A program made the position numbers and the translations under genes. The notes under the pieces are model-generated. The model searched no databases and was not told the origin of the DNA. It saw only the letters and a program-made list of their open reading frames with translations. 64,000 nt of DNA, taken from contig LUGG01000003.1 of the NCBI GenBank assembly GCA_001683735.1, positions 1,302,001 through 1,366,000 of the forward strand. Direction: 5' to 3'. Each line of letters starts with the position of its first letter. The first letter of the stretch is position 1. This stretch comes from Grifola frondosa (Eukaryota; Basidiomycota; Agaricomycetes; Polyporales; Grifolaceae). Of the stretch, positions 1 to 12,609 are shown in pieces.

Positions 1-481
1 ATTACTCCAGACGAACACAATAAAAACGCGAGAAAACTCACGATCTAACGCCAAACAAAATTTATCACTCGTTGGAAGCAAACAGATATGACTCCGGCGA
101 CGGTTGTCGCTGAGACGAATGGAACGGAGATCTTCTGGAGGAGCAGCGAAGTCTAGTAACTAGTACGCCTTGTGTAGTGCTATATAAAACGCTATGTTCT
201 TTGGGATACACGTGACGTCTGCTGTTGAAAAAAAAACCCGTCTCCGAGAGAAGCACCGTGGAGACAGAAAATAGAACATCCGTCACGCGTATCATGTGTG
301 TGGCGTTGTGGAGGAAGTAAAGTTTTCGCATCCAGACACAGGTGATAATTATAAAGGCTGCAATGATCTGAATCGGAATTAATGTGAAATCGAGGCAAGG
401 GTCGAGCAAGGACTATACTCACATGCATATGCCGCAAAGCCCTGCAAATGTATGACATGAAATTTGTCAACCCAGAGTCAT
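1..481 (-). pseudogene. DUF6534-family membrane protein, 5' part, running off the left edge
   Basis: Read on the minus strand, this stretch aligns with the first exons of the DUF6534 gene that starts at 8036. Both have a GTAGCCAC(C/T)ATGACTCT start context, then CTTTG...CATATGCATGTGAGTAT or the equivalent at the first donor, and then an exon opening CTTTATAA or CTCTATGG after a CAG acceptor. The ATG would be at 481-479. The first exon soon meets a stop (ATGACTCTGGGTTGA), so this copy looks dead. DUF6534 proteins of Agaricomycetes are predicted seven-helix membrane proteins of unknown role. Only the start is in the window, so the rest cannot be judged. It runs away from the P450 remnant on the same strand. 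Confidence 0.5.
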
Positions 482-552
482 AGTGGCTACAATAACATAC
501 TAGGCGCAGGGAAGTAGAATAGATGGAACACACAAACCCACAGCATTATACT

Positions 553-597
553 TATTATATTTATATGTCGTCCCAGGTTATCACTGATAATCAAACC
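553..597 (-). promoter_or_regulatory. Conserved DUF6534 promoter block with TATA-like core
   Basis: On the minus strand a GTTTGATTATCA(G)TGAT block is followed by CTGGGAC and ACATATAAATATAA, about 75-115 bases before the ATG at 481. The same order of blocks occurs before the paralogue at 8036. Conservation while the coding part has diverged suggests promoter function. No transcription start is known. Confidence 0.35.
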
Positions 598-904
598 CAA
601 CATTTCAGGCTCTCGTCAACGATAGACCACACCGTACCGTGGGCCACATAAGAAGGACTCTGGGATGGGTCGTCACGGTTTGATATCTCCAGCTTCTGTT
701 CCACAAGGGATTGACGATTGTTAATAACATCAATCCATACGAGTATGTCTACGCCCCTCACGATGATCAATTCTGCCCCGAGGGATGGTATCATGCACAA
801 TTTGAGTCGGATCACTAACTCGGGGATTTTAAACATTAAAGGAAGCGAGAAGCATTTTGAAATTATTAGCGCGACTTACACAGGCGGATACAACCTCAAC
901 GACT

Positions 905-2758
905 CTGAAGGTGATAAGCGGCGATAAGTGATGGTTCGTAGTAAACATTTCGACTAATGGCTTACCGTTCAGGAATGCTCGTAAATATCTCACCTCGGGG
1001 ATGTCATCATACGTCGGCCTTCGTGTCGGGCCAATATATTGCAAGATCTCTTCACGGAGACGCTTGAATACGGTAGGATGTTCACAGAGGAGGTAGATAG
1101 CAAAGGTGAGAGCCGAAGCAGTCTGATAAGATATAAGTGATCAAGAGGCTAGCCAACCCCGTGAATTGACATACCGTGTCTCTGCCAGCGAGCAGAATAT
1201 TTAAAGTCTCGTCACGAAGAATGACAGGATCTAAACACCCGCCACGACTTCAACCAAAGTCCATTGGAATCGCTAGCAAACGGCTCACAAGACGTAAGCT
1301 GCACCAACGAATCCAACAGCGTTTCATTTTCCTCATCTTGCTCGCTATCTGCGCCTTCCCCACGCTTCATCTTCTCCTCCTTCTTCCGCACAGCCTCCTT
1401 CACAATAGGCTCCAATACAGCGTCCACGATGGCCCTGTCCTCCTCCGTCTTGTCCTTGAAGATCTCCCGAAGGTGCCACGTCCACCCCGCCCGCAACCGG
1501 TCAGCGACCACGACCTGCACCGCCGCAACCGCATCTGAGAACTTCTCCGCTGCGTTGGCCGGCTGGGTGGTGTGTTCGTGCGCGGGGCAGTTGTGCGGGT
1601 ATGGCAGGGGTGCGTCCAGACTGTTCACGCAGGAGCCGAAGAGGAACTCGGTGGCAGCATCGAAGGTGAAGCGGGTGATGAGGTCCTGCACCGCACAACA
1701 TGATTAGCCCACAAACGTTGTTGGTTGGGGAAACGTACCTGGAAATCAACCGCGATATCCGCTTGGAACCGTTCCTTCATCTTCGAAATTGCATGATCTG
1801 TTCGCGGTGTGAGGTTGGCTTGATGTTGTGCGGAGGATTGCGTGTGCACGTACCGGCGTGACGATCGAATAGCTCGAAATGGCTGATCCTCTCGCGGGTA
1901 AAGAAGGGACGAGTCATCGAGCGGTGGAACCTACATTTCGCTCAGCAAAAGGATACAAACGCAGACGTGCGAAGGACGCCGTACTTCCACATCTTGCCTG
2001 AACGCATCCAGCAACCGTCAACATTGAAAAATTCGACGACGAATAGCAGACATACCATACGAGTTGAATACGCCTGTTTCGAAGATCGCGTTCAAATTAT
2101 TCCGCAATACCTCACCTGCAAAATAATACGTTGAGCAGACGTTGACGACATATTCCAGCAGCAAGTGTATGCTAATATAATCTTTCTCGAAATTGGGAAA
2201 CTCAAGAGCGAGCACTGTCTATAACAGTGAATCGGGATGAGCCACGATTCACACGGAATCCACGAACGCACCTTGACAATATCCGGATCAGTGGTGACAT
2301 AGCCTGTGACCCAGAGCACATCAAACGAGAATAGAGCACTGTTACGCGAAAACCCTCGATCGAAGATGTCCGCTGTGTATAAACGCAAATGTGAGCTCGA
2401 GCACAACGATATATATAGAATATCGGGGGGGCACCGCCTCCTCACTGACGTGGATATCCAACCTTGAACGCGTGCAGCATGTCCATCACTCCAAACACCC
2501 TATCCACCTCCCCTAACGCATCGGGGAGCGCTGCACCCATCCGTTCAGCCGCACGGCGTGTGTGCCAACGCCTCAGCGAGACGCGTGCAGCAAATAGCAG
2601 CGGGTTGATCACGATGATGGCGAGCACCAGCAGCCAGCCAGGCACAGATACATGTTGAAAGCGGAGGATGCGTGCCGCGAGCAGCACGACGGTAGTGGGA
2701 AGGAGAGGGTAAGCAGGTTGCGGAAGAGAAAGGGGATACCGGGAGGGAGCGTCTTCAT
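905..2758 (-). pseudogene. Cytochrome P450 (CYP63-like), C-terminally truncated copy
   Basis: A membrane-bound haem monooxygenase gene; the CYP63 family of white-rot fungi is known for alkane and fatty-acid oxidation. The start at 2758 gives MKTLPPGIPF, the usual PPGI-type N-terminus, followed by a hydrophobic anchor (VPGWLLVLAIIVINPLLF). Further exons encode DIFDRGF, SALFSFDVLWVTGY, the [14 protein letters not shown] stretch typical of CYP63, DLITRFTFDAATEFLFG, the I-helix LLAGRDT split by an intron, and the K-helix ESLR after a good CAG acceptor near 921. The PERF region and haem-cysteine exons are absent: homology to the copy at 50,692 stops about here and other sequence follows. The first exon also needs one frameshift. 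Non-functional. Confidence 0.85.
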
Positions 2759-3549
2759 CGTGCTGGCAAACGCGAGCCAAGGACGCTATACTTCTCGTTC
2801 GGTAGGGAATCTCTAGAGCACGATTGAGGTATTTGGACATTTTCAAAGGACACCAGATGATTGAGATATTGGCATAATGGTCAGAAGACGGCACCTCGGG
2901 CTCCAGATTCTGATCCCACTGGCGGCAATGTGGAGATGATGGACAGGCGATGCCAGTCAGATTGATGGAAACTAGGAATTCCAGCAATGATGCATTGATG
3001 TCTCGGTCCGACCTCGAGTTCCGCGAAGGACTAATTATATTACCTAGAATCCAATGTAGGAGTAATTTGGTATGCTAATCGTCTGCAGAGGGAGACTACA
3101 CGTACCTCAGTCCGATCCCGAGTTTGGTGAAGGGCTGAGGAGGCAGGGCGCCAAACATACGGTATGTACATATTATCAAAGTAGGCCTTAGACGTATCGA
3201 ACTAGGCTATGCGATGGGAAAGGAATAATACGAAAACATTACCCTACGAATTGTACCTATCGTTTTCCGACTCCGGAGTCCTGATAAGCTTGGAGATCTT
3301 GTCCGTACATTGGGGTATTGGCCCGAGAACAATTCTGTCATCGTTGTCAGCGTCATCGTGGTCACCCGGCACATACAGGGGAAAGGACGGGGAAGAACCA
3401 AGGGATTTACATCATGTCCGCGAGTATCATAACGCATCAATTAGATACTGTCAAAAGCGATAGTTGGTAGTGCGGTCCATATCATCGAAGGGACATCAAA
3501 TCTGCCCTGCGCACATGTTGCATAAAGCAAGCACTGCTTTGGACTGAAC

Positions 3550-4640
3550 TTCGTGCTCGGAATGTTTCCTGAAAAGGTAATTCGTAAACCTCAAATTTCA
3601 ATCTGTTCGGAATTTGGATCGAGCGTCGCCTGTTACGGCTTCAGTACATCAACATTATCACCTTTTCCCACTTCCACTGCACGAGCATCTCCACACCAAC
3701 GAACTCGTAAAGCACGCCGGCCTGGGGAATGCTCGCAGTTGTCCAGAAGTCAATACCAGATTCAGTGTATCCGCAAGTGCGAGGACGCCTCTGGAATGCA
3801 CGCGAAGTGGGATGATGTCTCTTGGACGAGTGAAAGAGCTTGATTATGGTGAAGGAGAGTCGAGTGTGCGGGCGGTGAGGCGGTGAGGGCGTGGCCATGT
3901 GCGGAAAAGCTGGCAGTCGCATCTGTAGGGCAAGGAAAGGTTAGTTACTGAGCAAAAGCAAATCCAGGTGAGGTATCAAACAGTTCGTACAATGCCAACT
4001 TACTTACTCTACGATCGATGGCAATCATATATGACGTCCGGCGTGAGTCCTGATTGTTTGACACCATCGCGGAGATCTCAAGCTCATCCAGACGCGCATC
4101 GAGGAGCGCGACGCAGATAGAGCCATTTGCAGGAGGTTGATTAACGTCGAGGCACACTGGCCGCAGCGACAACGACAGGAGGGAAGAAAAAGTGCACACC
4201 TGATATGCTTGATTGTCCACACCATCTTCTCCAGTCCACTCGCTTGGAGATGTGAAGCTGTGAAGCCTTAGGGGGCATGCCCCTACTCAAACGGCAATAA
4301 GGTGACCCATCGTGCAAAGGAATGATCAATTGGCGCGGATAAAGTGCCCCGGTCCTGTCATCGATCTCGTTTCTTAACTGTACAAAATTGACGCTGTGCG
4401 TCAATGCGTATCCCGATATTTTCAACCAAAAGATAAAGAGTGAACGGTGTGAGCCATTTATCCTGTTTTGACGTAGTATAGTTCAAGCTAGACCAGCTTC
4501 TGTATGCAGAGTCTAACGTGTGAATAGTTACATCTGTCTTGATTCCGTGTAGCTCACCTTGAACGACTCCAAATGTTCCGAAGTATCCGTGGAATTTTGG
4601 CACCTGCCGTATTATCTGCCTCCCCATTGAAAGGCCGAAC
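3550..4640 (-). pseudogene. Unrecognised gene remnant X, left copy
   Basis: I do not recognise this gene. It is supported as a unit because the same blocks occur in the same order at 48,690-49,965 on the other strand. Shared pieces include KFHGYFGTFGVVQGELHG / KFHKYFAILGVVQGKLYR, SICVALLDARLDELEI / YICIALLDAHLDKLEI followed by MVSNNQD, and GIDFWTTASIPQAGVLYE / GIDLCAIASIPQASVLYE. Frames change between blocks, so introns plus indels are likely. It lies between the P450 copy and a divergent MFS gene in both places. Confidence 0.35.
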
Positions 4641-4900
4641 TATTCCTAATTTTCTGTCTTCTCTGCTGAAGGTCCGTGTGAAGCAGTTTTGACGCATTAT
4701 GTAAGCAGGAATCTTCAACACTCTCATCCGTAGACGCCCAAATACTTTCTGCGCTGAGTACTCGAAGCAAAACTAGTGATGTCTGATTTCACTATGTGAG
4801 AACCTTGTGCATTGCGTGCAGTGACTAGTGATTAGTAGTCGCGCTTCGTTGCCACTCGTTTCCAAATGCCCCGTATTTTCACTCCCTCACACGCGTCTCC

Positions 4901-6665
4901 ATGAAGCGATCAACCTCTGTCACTACAGCCCAGGAGCTTAAAGCAACTGCAATTGATGCTGTCGCTACAGAACCCACATCTGATGGCTAACCGCACGTGT
5001 ATGATGGTCTGCAGGCGTTGTCGACGGTTCTGGGAGGGTGAGCTTCATTTCGACACTTGACATTCTTCTCTCTTTCGACCAACACGCTCTGGATCTTCAG
5101 ATGTACTTCAGATGTATCGCTGGATTCTGCACATTTGATGTTGCGAACTCATTCGGAGTATACCGGACTTTCTACACGCTTGAGGGCGCTTCGTCCGTGT
5201 CGAACAGCAGCTGGATTGGCTCCGTGCAGCTTTACCTCATATTCCTCGTTGGGCTACCGGCCGGCAAGTTGTTTGATCTCGGTTACTTTCACCACTTGCA
5301 AGTTGGCGGAACAATCATCTATTTTCTCTCGTCAGTATCTATCTCTTCTAGATCATGTGATCGTGTTGTGGGCAACAACGTGTGCGGATGACATTGGAAT
5401 CGGATGTTCATGCTCTCGCTCACATACAACGCCAACTACTACAAGCTCTTCCTTTCCCAATTTATTTGCGTCAGCCTTGGCTCCGGATTTCTATGTATTT
5501 CAGCAGTGCCTGTCTAAGCGCGCCGCTGGAACAGAAAACGCTCGCTAGCATTAGGTATTCTGAATGCTGGTGCGTATCACAGATTCTTGTTTCTTCAAAG
5601 AAATTCTGAATGGTTGCCTTGTGTAGACAGCTCCTGCGGCGATGTGGTGTATCCGACTCCGTTGAACAAGCTCATTAACGGGCTTCGTGTTGGTGTCCGT
5701 GCTTCAGCGATCCTCGCTCTTGGTCTTCTGGCAATTTCCAATTTCTCGATGACGACGCGGACCAAGCATGCCAGCGGTCGCTGCTGGCCCCATAAAATGT
5801 GTCAATGAAATCCTTAATGACGGACGGTGTGGAAGGGTCTGAATGACGATTGTGGCGTAGGTGTTTATGCTCTGGTTGGGTTCCATCTTCGACCCCCTGA
5901 TCGATTTCATATCTGACAAGGAATCCTTGCTATGTTGAGTCTATCTCTCTCTCCCCAATGCCCGAGCCGACTGCATGCTGATATCTCTCCAGACCTCTAC
6001 GTCCGGCTGTTTGTCAACGTGAACGGACTGTCTGCGAGCCTCACGTTCTACTTTGTACGTATTCTGACTTCCCATACCCCCTCGATTGAATTATAATTTC
6101 TCTGCAGCATCACTATTTATACTACGGACTGCGTTGACTCGTATGTAGTGACCTGTTATATATCCGCCATTAGCACGGTGCTCACGTTCATTATATTCGT
6201 GACGATGAGCACTGTGGGCGTGATCTTGTGTGTAATTCTCTATTGTTTCGTAGCCGGAGGACGTACGTTGTCGTCCTTCAGTTTTAACTATGCTCTCAAG
6301 TGAGTCCTTCCCCGTTAAATTATCCATGACATCGTTACTTCTTGTCGACCCCACTTCACTTACTGACTATCTCTTTCAAGTAGGGTACCCGACCCCGCTT
6401 TATTCACTCCCCGCATCTAACGTCACCCGCCGCAGATTACACTTCGGCATAGGCCTTTGCATAACCACGTTCGGGCTGCTCATCGGGAATCCAGTTGCAG
6501 GGGGATTTGCTCACTCCAGTGGAATAGATTCATCATCCTCTGCGGCTTACGCCTCATCTCGCTGACAGTTTTAGGACATTGGCTATCCAGGTGGAGATGT
6601 TTGCCGCTGCGGTGCTGTAAATGCTTGTGAGTCAGATCGTGGCGCAGCATAGCAACGTGCGATGT
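4901..6665 (+). pseudogene. MFS transporter (monocarboxylate type), left copy
   Basis: A 12-helix major facilitator, monocarboxylate-porter-like; its substrate cannot be told. The ATG at 4901 opens MKRSTSVTTAQELK, but an in-frame TAA at 4988-4990 ends it at codon 30. Later exons are clear: FCTFDVANSFGVYRTFY, SWIGSVQLYLIF, GLPAGKLFDLGYFHH, then PLNKLINGLRVGVRASA (helix 6 region), DLYVRLFVNVNGLS, TVGVILCVILY, and a C-terminal IGLCITTFGLLIGNPVAGG. The order matches the better copy at 57,716. Exons fall in different frames with gaps, so the gene is decayed. The promoter is probably shared with remnant X, which runs the other way. Confidence 0.75.
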
Positions 6666-6669
6666 GTCT

Positions 6670-7905
6670 AGGATCGCCTGTGGGATGGGGTTCTGTGGTT
6701 GATACCAATCGTGCTTGCAGCATTCTACTTCGAAACGCATTCAGTAAGGCAGCATCCAGTGCATATCTAGAGCATTTTTCAAACCACTGACGATATTCGA
6801 AAGGCCTGTAGAGACCGTGGACGAAAGCGTGACAGTCGAGGTGCAGCGGCATCACAATTCTGGGCGGCCTCGAACGTACCGCTGGCTCCAATAGAGTGAT
6901 CATTCTTGTCAGGCTAAATATGCACAATGACAAGGCGTGCGGTGAAATGCCTTGAAGAGTCAGTTGTACTATAGGACTTGTACTATAGACGACAGGAAGG
7001 GGTGAGTCTCTTTTGAATGCAGCGTATTTTCATGGCGACCGCACATTCCCAAGGAAGGGCCTATCTCGCTGCCCCTGTTGATGTTATATCGATATCATGA
7101 TTCATCTAGTGTTCGACATGTGGTCAGATTGTTCTTTCGTTCGGAGTGGGTCACGCTATATGCAGCATATGGATTTTATCGCCCGGGGCTCAATCGATCA
7201 TATGAGCGATACAGACTGATCATATCGATGGTGCTAATAATACTCAATACTCAAGCTCAGTCAAGCCTCATAGCCTTCCGCGAACAGAAGCTCGAGATAT
7301 TTAAAAGCCGTGCGATATCATTTTCGTGCCTGTTTTTTAATGGAAGTAGAATGTCACTGAGATAGAATTGCAGAACCTCGTGCTCTGGTGCAGCAAAGCT
7401 TTGGTGGGAAGTCACCGGTAACTAGTGTGAGAAACATGCTCGCGCGTTCGATCGAGACCCGAGATCCCCAAATACTTACGTTCGGGAAGGCTGAGCATCG
7501 CTCCACAGTATCAACGGTGATTCGAAATTTGATTTGTATCATTCTCAGGCTGTGTGTTCAGGTGAGTACTCTTGACGAAATACCGGTGTGATTGGATGCA
7601 TACCCCACGCCCATCTCACGCCGTAACTTCCATCAGTATCGAATCTCGCGTCATGGAATCCCTCGTCATCAGCGCAAAACTTCAAAACTGGTAACTAGGA
7701 TTTTGAACATGTATAGTATCCAACATCATGTACGACATACGGAAAATTGCCGTTCCGATATTGCATTGCGTATGAGCTCACCGTGAGCGACCGATTTACA
7801 GTCTCCATCTTACATTCTAGTTATTGCTTATTCTTTCTTCGAAACTCAATCATCTGGGGCGCTGCGTTTTCAATTTCGAAAGGCTGGAGGCTGCAAGTCT
7901 GGGCT
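6670..7905 (+). other. Stretch without a recognisable gene
   Basis: Only short open frames, none with a motif I recognise. It lies between the decayed MFS gene and the promoter of the DUF6534 gene and may contain decayed coding sequence. Confidence 0.5.
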
Positions 7906-7910
7906 ACTAT

Positions 7911-7960
7911 GTTTGATTATCACTGATGATTCTTCTCAGGCGACTGGGACTAATATATAA
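7911..7960 (+). promoter_or_regulatory. DUF6534 promoter block with TATA-like core
   Basis: GTTTGATTATCACTGATGAT, then GACTGGGACTAATATATAA, ending about 75 bases before the ATG at 8036. The block is shared with the paralogue at 553-597 (-). Confidence 0.35.
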
Positions 7961-8035
7961 CCATAATCTGAATGATACAGTGAGTTGTCTACTCCATCCA
8001 CTGTGCTCCCCGCATTCCATGTCACTGTAGCCACC

Positions 8036-10049
8036 ATGACTCTTGTTGACGATATACTAGGTTCCATGTTTATAGGGCTTTGTGTCACATGCATGTGAGT
8101 ATCACCCCTTAACCGGATTGGATGTTATTGACCACGAATATGGTGTGTCATGCAGTCTCTATGGCATAACTACCCTGCAGACATTCAATTACATTCAAAC
8201 ATACAAGGAAGACCCACCTCTCCTGAAGGCTATGGTGAGTCATGTGTCAGCATCCATCTTGTCATGTTGTTCACCTGTCAGTTTTACAGGTCTCAGCAGT
8301 CTGGTAAGGTGCCTCTGCTGAATTATACCATCAGGGTTGATCTCTGTGGGTTTTCATAGGGTAGCAGAGACTTTGCAAACAATCTTTTCAATACAATACA
8401 TGTACATGTATGTGATCCGCCATTTTGGTGATGTGGTCTTCATGTCCCGTATATATTGGTGAGTATCAATTATTATGATGAATTAAGCACTCACCTTACC
8501 CTTGGATTATAGGAGCGGAGGCGTGAGCACTTCAATCCACATTATTCTTGTAACAGATGCTGACCGAAAGTCCTGCAGGTTGCTCTCTTCTTCGGAGTAA
8601 GTGTTGAACTCCAAATGTCCTCATTGGATTCTATATGTATCTGAAAAATCTGACAGATAGTAGTCGAACTTATTGCACAAAGGTATAGTCTCGCGTTAGC
8701 AATGTCATAACAATCTCATACTCGAAGTACCCAAGCTTCTATATACGGCGCATCTGGATCTGTGGGTATTGTCAACTTAGTTCTCGGAAAACTCATAAGC
8801 ATCGAAACAGTGAGCGGCCGATCCGTCACCACAACCGCGCCTCTTGTATGTCGCTGCAATACTGGTCTATTTATTCTTAATGCTGATTTGTACGAAGGCC
8901 TTCCTTGTGGTCTGCCGCTTTGGTATGATTCCCAATGCCCACCCTTCATGCCTATTGTTTGCTCATCTCTCATCAGGGTTCGGGACAGGTGGGTTATTAT
9001 ACGAAGACATTTGAGCCACTCATGGGTACCGAAAACAGCTACCTCAGCGCTAGGGTACGTTGTCACGCAACCTTAGCCCTAGTTTGTTGTAGTGACTTAT
9101 GAACCCCCGACCACTATCTAGGTATATTGTTCCCACTTGGGCCATACTTGTCGTGGATAAAACCGCCGTAGTACGTATCCCATCCACAGGCCCTGATCAG
9201 AAAAAAAAGACAGATGTGTTTGTCCGTTTAACAGATGACTGTTAGTGTCGGCCAAGGATGTTCTGCCATCGTGGACATCATTATGGCATCCATCCTCATA
9301 TATTACCTCAGACAGGGACGAGGATGTTGCAATAGGCATGCTTCAATATTTTCGTCCCATCTCACGATATCCTTAGCTTTCCGGTCTGTAGATCCGACAA
9401 CATGCTGACGCTGCTGATCATATACGTCGTCAATACGGGCGCTCTCACAAGGTGCGTACTGCATTCTCCAATGTTTACTTAGCACTTCTTAATATTTTCT
9501 GAAGCGTGTTCTCTATTCTCGTCGCGATAATGGTGCGCCACAGTTCCATCGAATCGTCTGACAGCTAATCGCTTCGAATCTACGCTAGTTCGGGGCGCAA
9601 CATCGTACTCTCCTTTTCCTTTCATTGAGTCACATTGAATACAAACGTGCGTATCACACCTAATAACCGACACCGTACATTCATGCATTCCTGAACACCA
9701 TCAGTATATGCGAATTCGTTCCTTGGAAGGTCCGTCTCTTCTGCATTTACATCTGACATCATTCTGACGTCAATATTTCTCGGAATTCAATCAGTTTGAA
9801 CGTTCGTCAGTATATCCGTAGGCACGGCGGAAACTGGACGTATCCAGCGATGAGTCTTTTAGCAAGACCGCCAACTGCAGCTGCCCCCTCGGTATGATAT
9901 GAAACGATTTTGATGTTGACCGTCTCTTATACTGCAATATCCTAGTCCGGTATTGAAGTCACGGTGCACCAGGAGACCCAGATGATGAACGACGAGCTGA
10001 ACTATCTTGAGTCTGATATCGTGAGTCAAAGAAAGATGCGAATTTCATA
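8036..10049 (+). CDS. DUF6534-family seven-helix membrane protein
   Basis: An integral membrane protein of unknown function, a family expanded in Agaricomycetes. Exons read 8036-8094 (MTLVDDILGSMFIG), 8156-8234 (LYGITTLQTFNYIQTYKED), 8290-8303 (VSAVW), then from 8360 VAETLQTIFSIQYMYMYVIR and HFGDVVFMSRIYW. Later pieces are VALFFG, VVELIAQ, SFYIRRIWIC, MTVSVGQGCSAIVDIIMAS, NMLTLLIIYVVNTGALT, and the typical tail SLNVRQYIRRHGGN followed by GIEVTVHQETQM. Start, donor and acceptor sites are good in the first four exons. The middle exons were placed only roughly, and one or two small indels cannot be excluded. This is the best preserved DUF6534 copy in the window. It runs tail to tail with the copy at 10,625-12,608. 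Confidence 0.7.
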
Positions 10050-10624
10050 ATAATGTCGGACTGACGCCAAAATTTAGGCCCTGGAATTCTCCCGTGGAAA
10101 AGTTTGAAAAAACTGTCTTCTATATGCATCCATGTTCTTTCAGACTTTGGCTCTATGTAATTATTCATTGACCCCCTTGAAAATATTCGTTCCTCTGGAT
10201 TTACTAATCCATGACGCGACACTGCATGCGTCGTCCACTTGACAATTTGATCAACATGAACCCGACATTTCAGATTGTCGAGCATTTTAGATAGCATTAC
10301 ACAGCGGCTACTATTCAGTGGGCCATAGTTTTTCTTACTTGCACGCCTATGTTGCACGTCTTTCCTCGCCAATATCATAAACCAGCCGCCGATAACGTTG
10401 CCTCTTCAAAGACTCGCCTTTCCGCCCAATATCGACGGGTGCTGAAAACCAAGTTTTGGAATCATATATAAAACTAGTCCACGTGTACATAGGCCCTACC
10501 AGCCGAGGTATCATAAATATAGAAGTACAGCAGGAGTACCTGCACCGACATTGCAATACGTCCCGAGGCCGCGCAGAGTTATTTAACCCGACGAGTGAAT
10601 AATCAAACAAAGCCCGCTCGCCGC

Positions 10625-12608
10625 CTAAACATTGATGTGTGTCACCAAGTCCGACTTCATATCCGTCGCCGTCTGAATCTGGATCTGCAGGACCTGCAAC
10701 ATGACACAGGTCAACATGCAATTCCACATACTTATGCGAACGATGCGCCGACCTGGTCCTCGTACTGCGGCTTGCCGGCGCCTTCCGCAGAGACGACCGG
10801 GCGTGTGCCGGGCATCGCGGACAACGGGATGGACAGGAGCGCGTTTGGTCCGATCTCGCGGATATACTTCCTCGTGTTCAGCGTCGCGAGAAGGGAGTTG
10901 AGGAATACTATGTGGCGCGCGGTGAGAATACGCGGGAAAGAGAGAGGCGCAGGGGTTACGTTTGGGCATCGCGAAGTAGAATGCAAGGAAGACCAAGTCG
11001 TCAGGCATCTTGACGAACTGCGGGGCGTAGTCTGAGTGTGGAGGGAGAAGGGAGGACGGGTGGACGTACCGTGATGAGACAGCAGAGGGCGAAGATGCTG
11101 TGGGTGCTGTTAGTTCGCAGACATAGCTCAAGGTGGTGCGGGTTTACGTCGTGAGAGCACAGGTATTGATACCGTATAGCATGAGGACCCGAATGATCGA
11201 ATTAGTTCTGTAAAGGAAAAAATGTCATCATATCGAGTCTGCAGTATAGGATATGAAGGAAGACCTCTGGAAGCCTGTCCTGTGTTTTGCTAGCAGCCAG
11301 CAGAGCGAGAGTGCGACAATTAAATCAGCGGTAAGCGTAGCCGCGAAGTTCAAATACAAGATCCCCTTGACCAATATTCAGTTCTGTCGCCAAGTGCAGT
11401 GCGTGACGTGCCCACCGACAACCCCGCCGACAGTCCGGAATAGCTAGTTATGTTGAAGCTGTGAGGCGAGTTCATGAGGTCTCAAAATGCGGCTGCAGTT
11501 GTGCGAGACTTGCCCTTCGACGGCGAATGCTGGTCATTTGGGAGAGTAAGTTAGTAAGGATTCGAATATGCTGCCCAACACCACACGCATACCGATGTTT
11601 GTGCCTTTGGTCGCATCCCGGATCAAAAGAGTGCATTTTGATAGAGAGCAGCTAGCACTCACCGAACACGAGCAGAGTCAGGACCCCCTACACAGTCCAT
11701 GAGCAGAGAACTCCAAGGAAAGGAAAGGCCGCACAATAGTGATACCCAAAATCCAGTTGTATTTGCTCACTACGAAGATGATGTAATGGTTGACATTTCT
11801 CGATAATAGATAACATCCGGCTCACGTCTCCAAACTCTGTGGCAAAAAATACTAACGGTACAAAATAGTCAGTAGTATTCAACCTCAGAGACTGCAGAGA
11901 TGTGTCCCGACCTTCTGACGAAGAGGTCGCTTGTGCCCTAGTCAAGACCAGCTTTAATTATGGATATGAAAAGATAGCGTGAGCATTTGAACGCACTGCG
12001 ACTACAATATGAGCCTATTACATATATTCGCATGAAGCTCGCGATGTTTATCAAACTAAGAGCGCCCACCACTATACTCCTGCAAAGTCGTAGCGTGAAT
12101 AGAGATGTGGCCTGATTCAGAACGAACATACCAAGTCGGTACTGAGATAGCTAGTACGTCCGAAAAATCTTTGACCGTGTATTCATAAAGTGCATGGTTA
12201 ATGAGTGCTAAATGTAGACCATCCAGTATCCTAGCCTGTTATCAGGATTCAGTCATACTGTGAATTTCTTAGTGGTCTTACCATAGAATAAATATCTGTG
12301 GTAGTTGGTACGTTAATATGCGGACGTGGCAGAACAACAACAAATTATCGAACCAGCATTTTCAGAAATCGTGGGTCTTTCCCATTACGCTTGTAGTAAG
12401 TGAATGTTTGGACGTTCGTGATTCCGTACAAGCTTTGCATGGATCGTGAGTTTATTATGTCATTATTGCGAGTGCAAAACCTACACTGCTGCGAAGGTAT
12501 TGCCTAAGAGAATGAAAATTTCAGCAGGGTCGTATTGTATTATGCACTGCAGACAGATACCAAGGAAAGCCGCCCAAGGGTGCTATCGAGTCTGAAAGGA
12601 GACGGCAT
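10625..12608 (-). pseudogene. DUF6534-family membrane protein, copy B
   Basis: On the minus strand the ATG at 12608 gives MPSPFRLDSTLG. Next come LYGITNVQTFTYYKRNGKD, LDGLHLALINHALYEY, SIVVGALSLINIASFMR, YFVPLVFFATEFGDVSRML, a tail with PDDLVFLAFYFAMPK, SMPGTRPVVSAEGAGK and PQYEDQ, and a last exon VLQIQIQTATDMKS ending at 10625. Compared with copy C, exon 1 is one base short just after the STLG motif, a frameshift. Introns are otherwise recognisable. Function unknown; predicted plasma- or endomembrane protein. Its close sister is the gene cut by the LINE (14,908-16,887 plus 43,954-43,989). Confidence 0.65.
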
Positions 12609-12609
12609 C

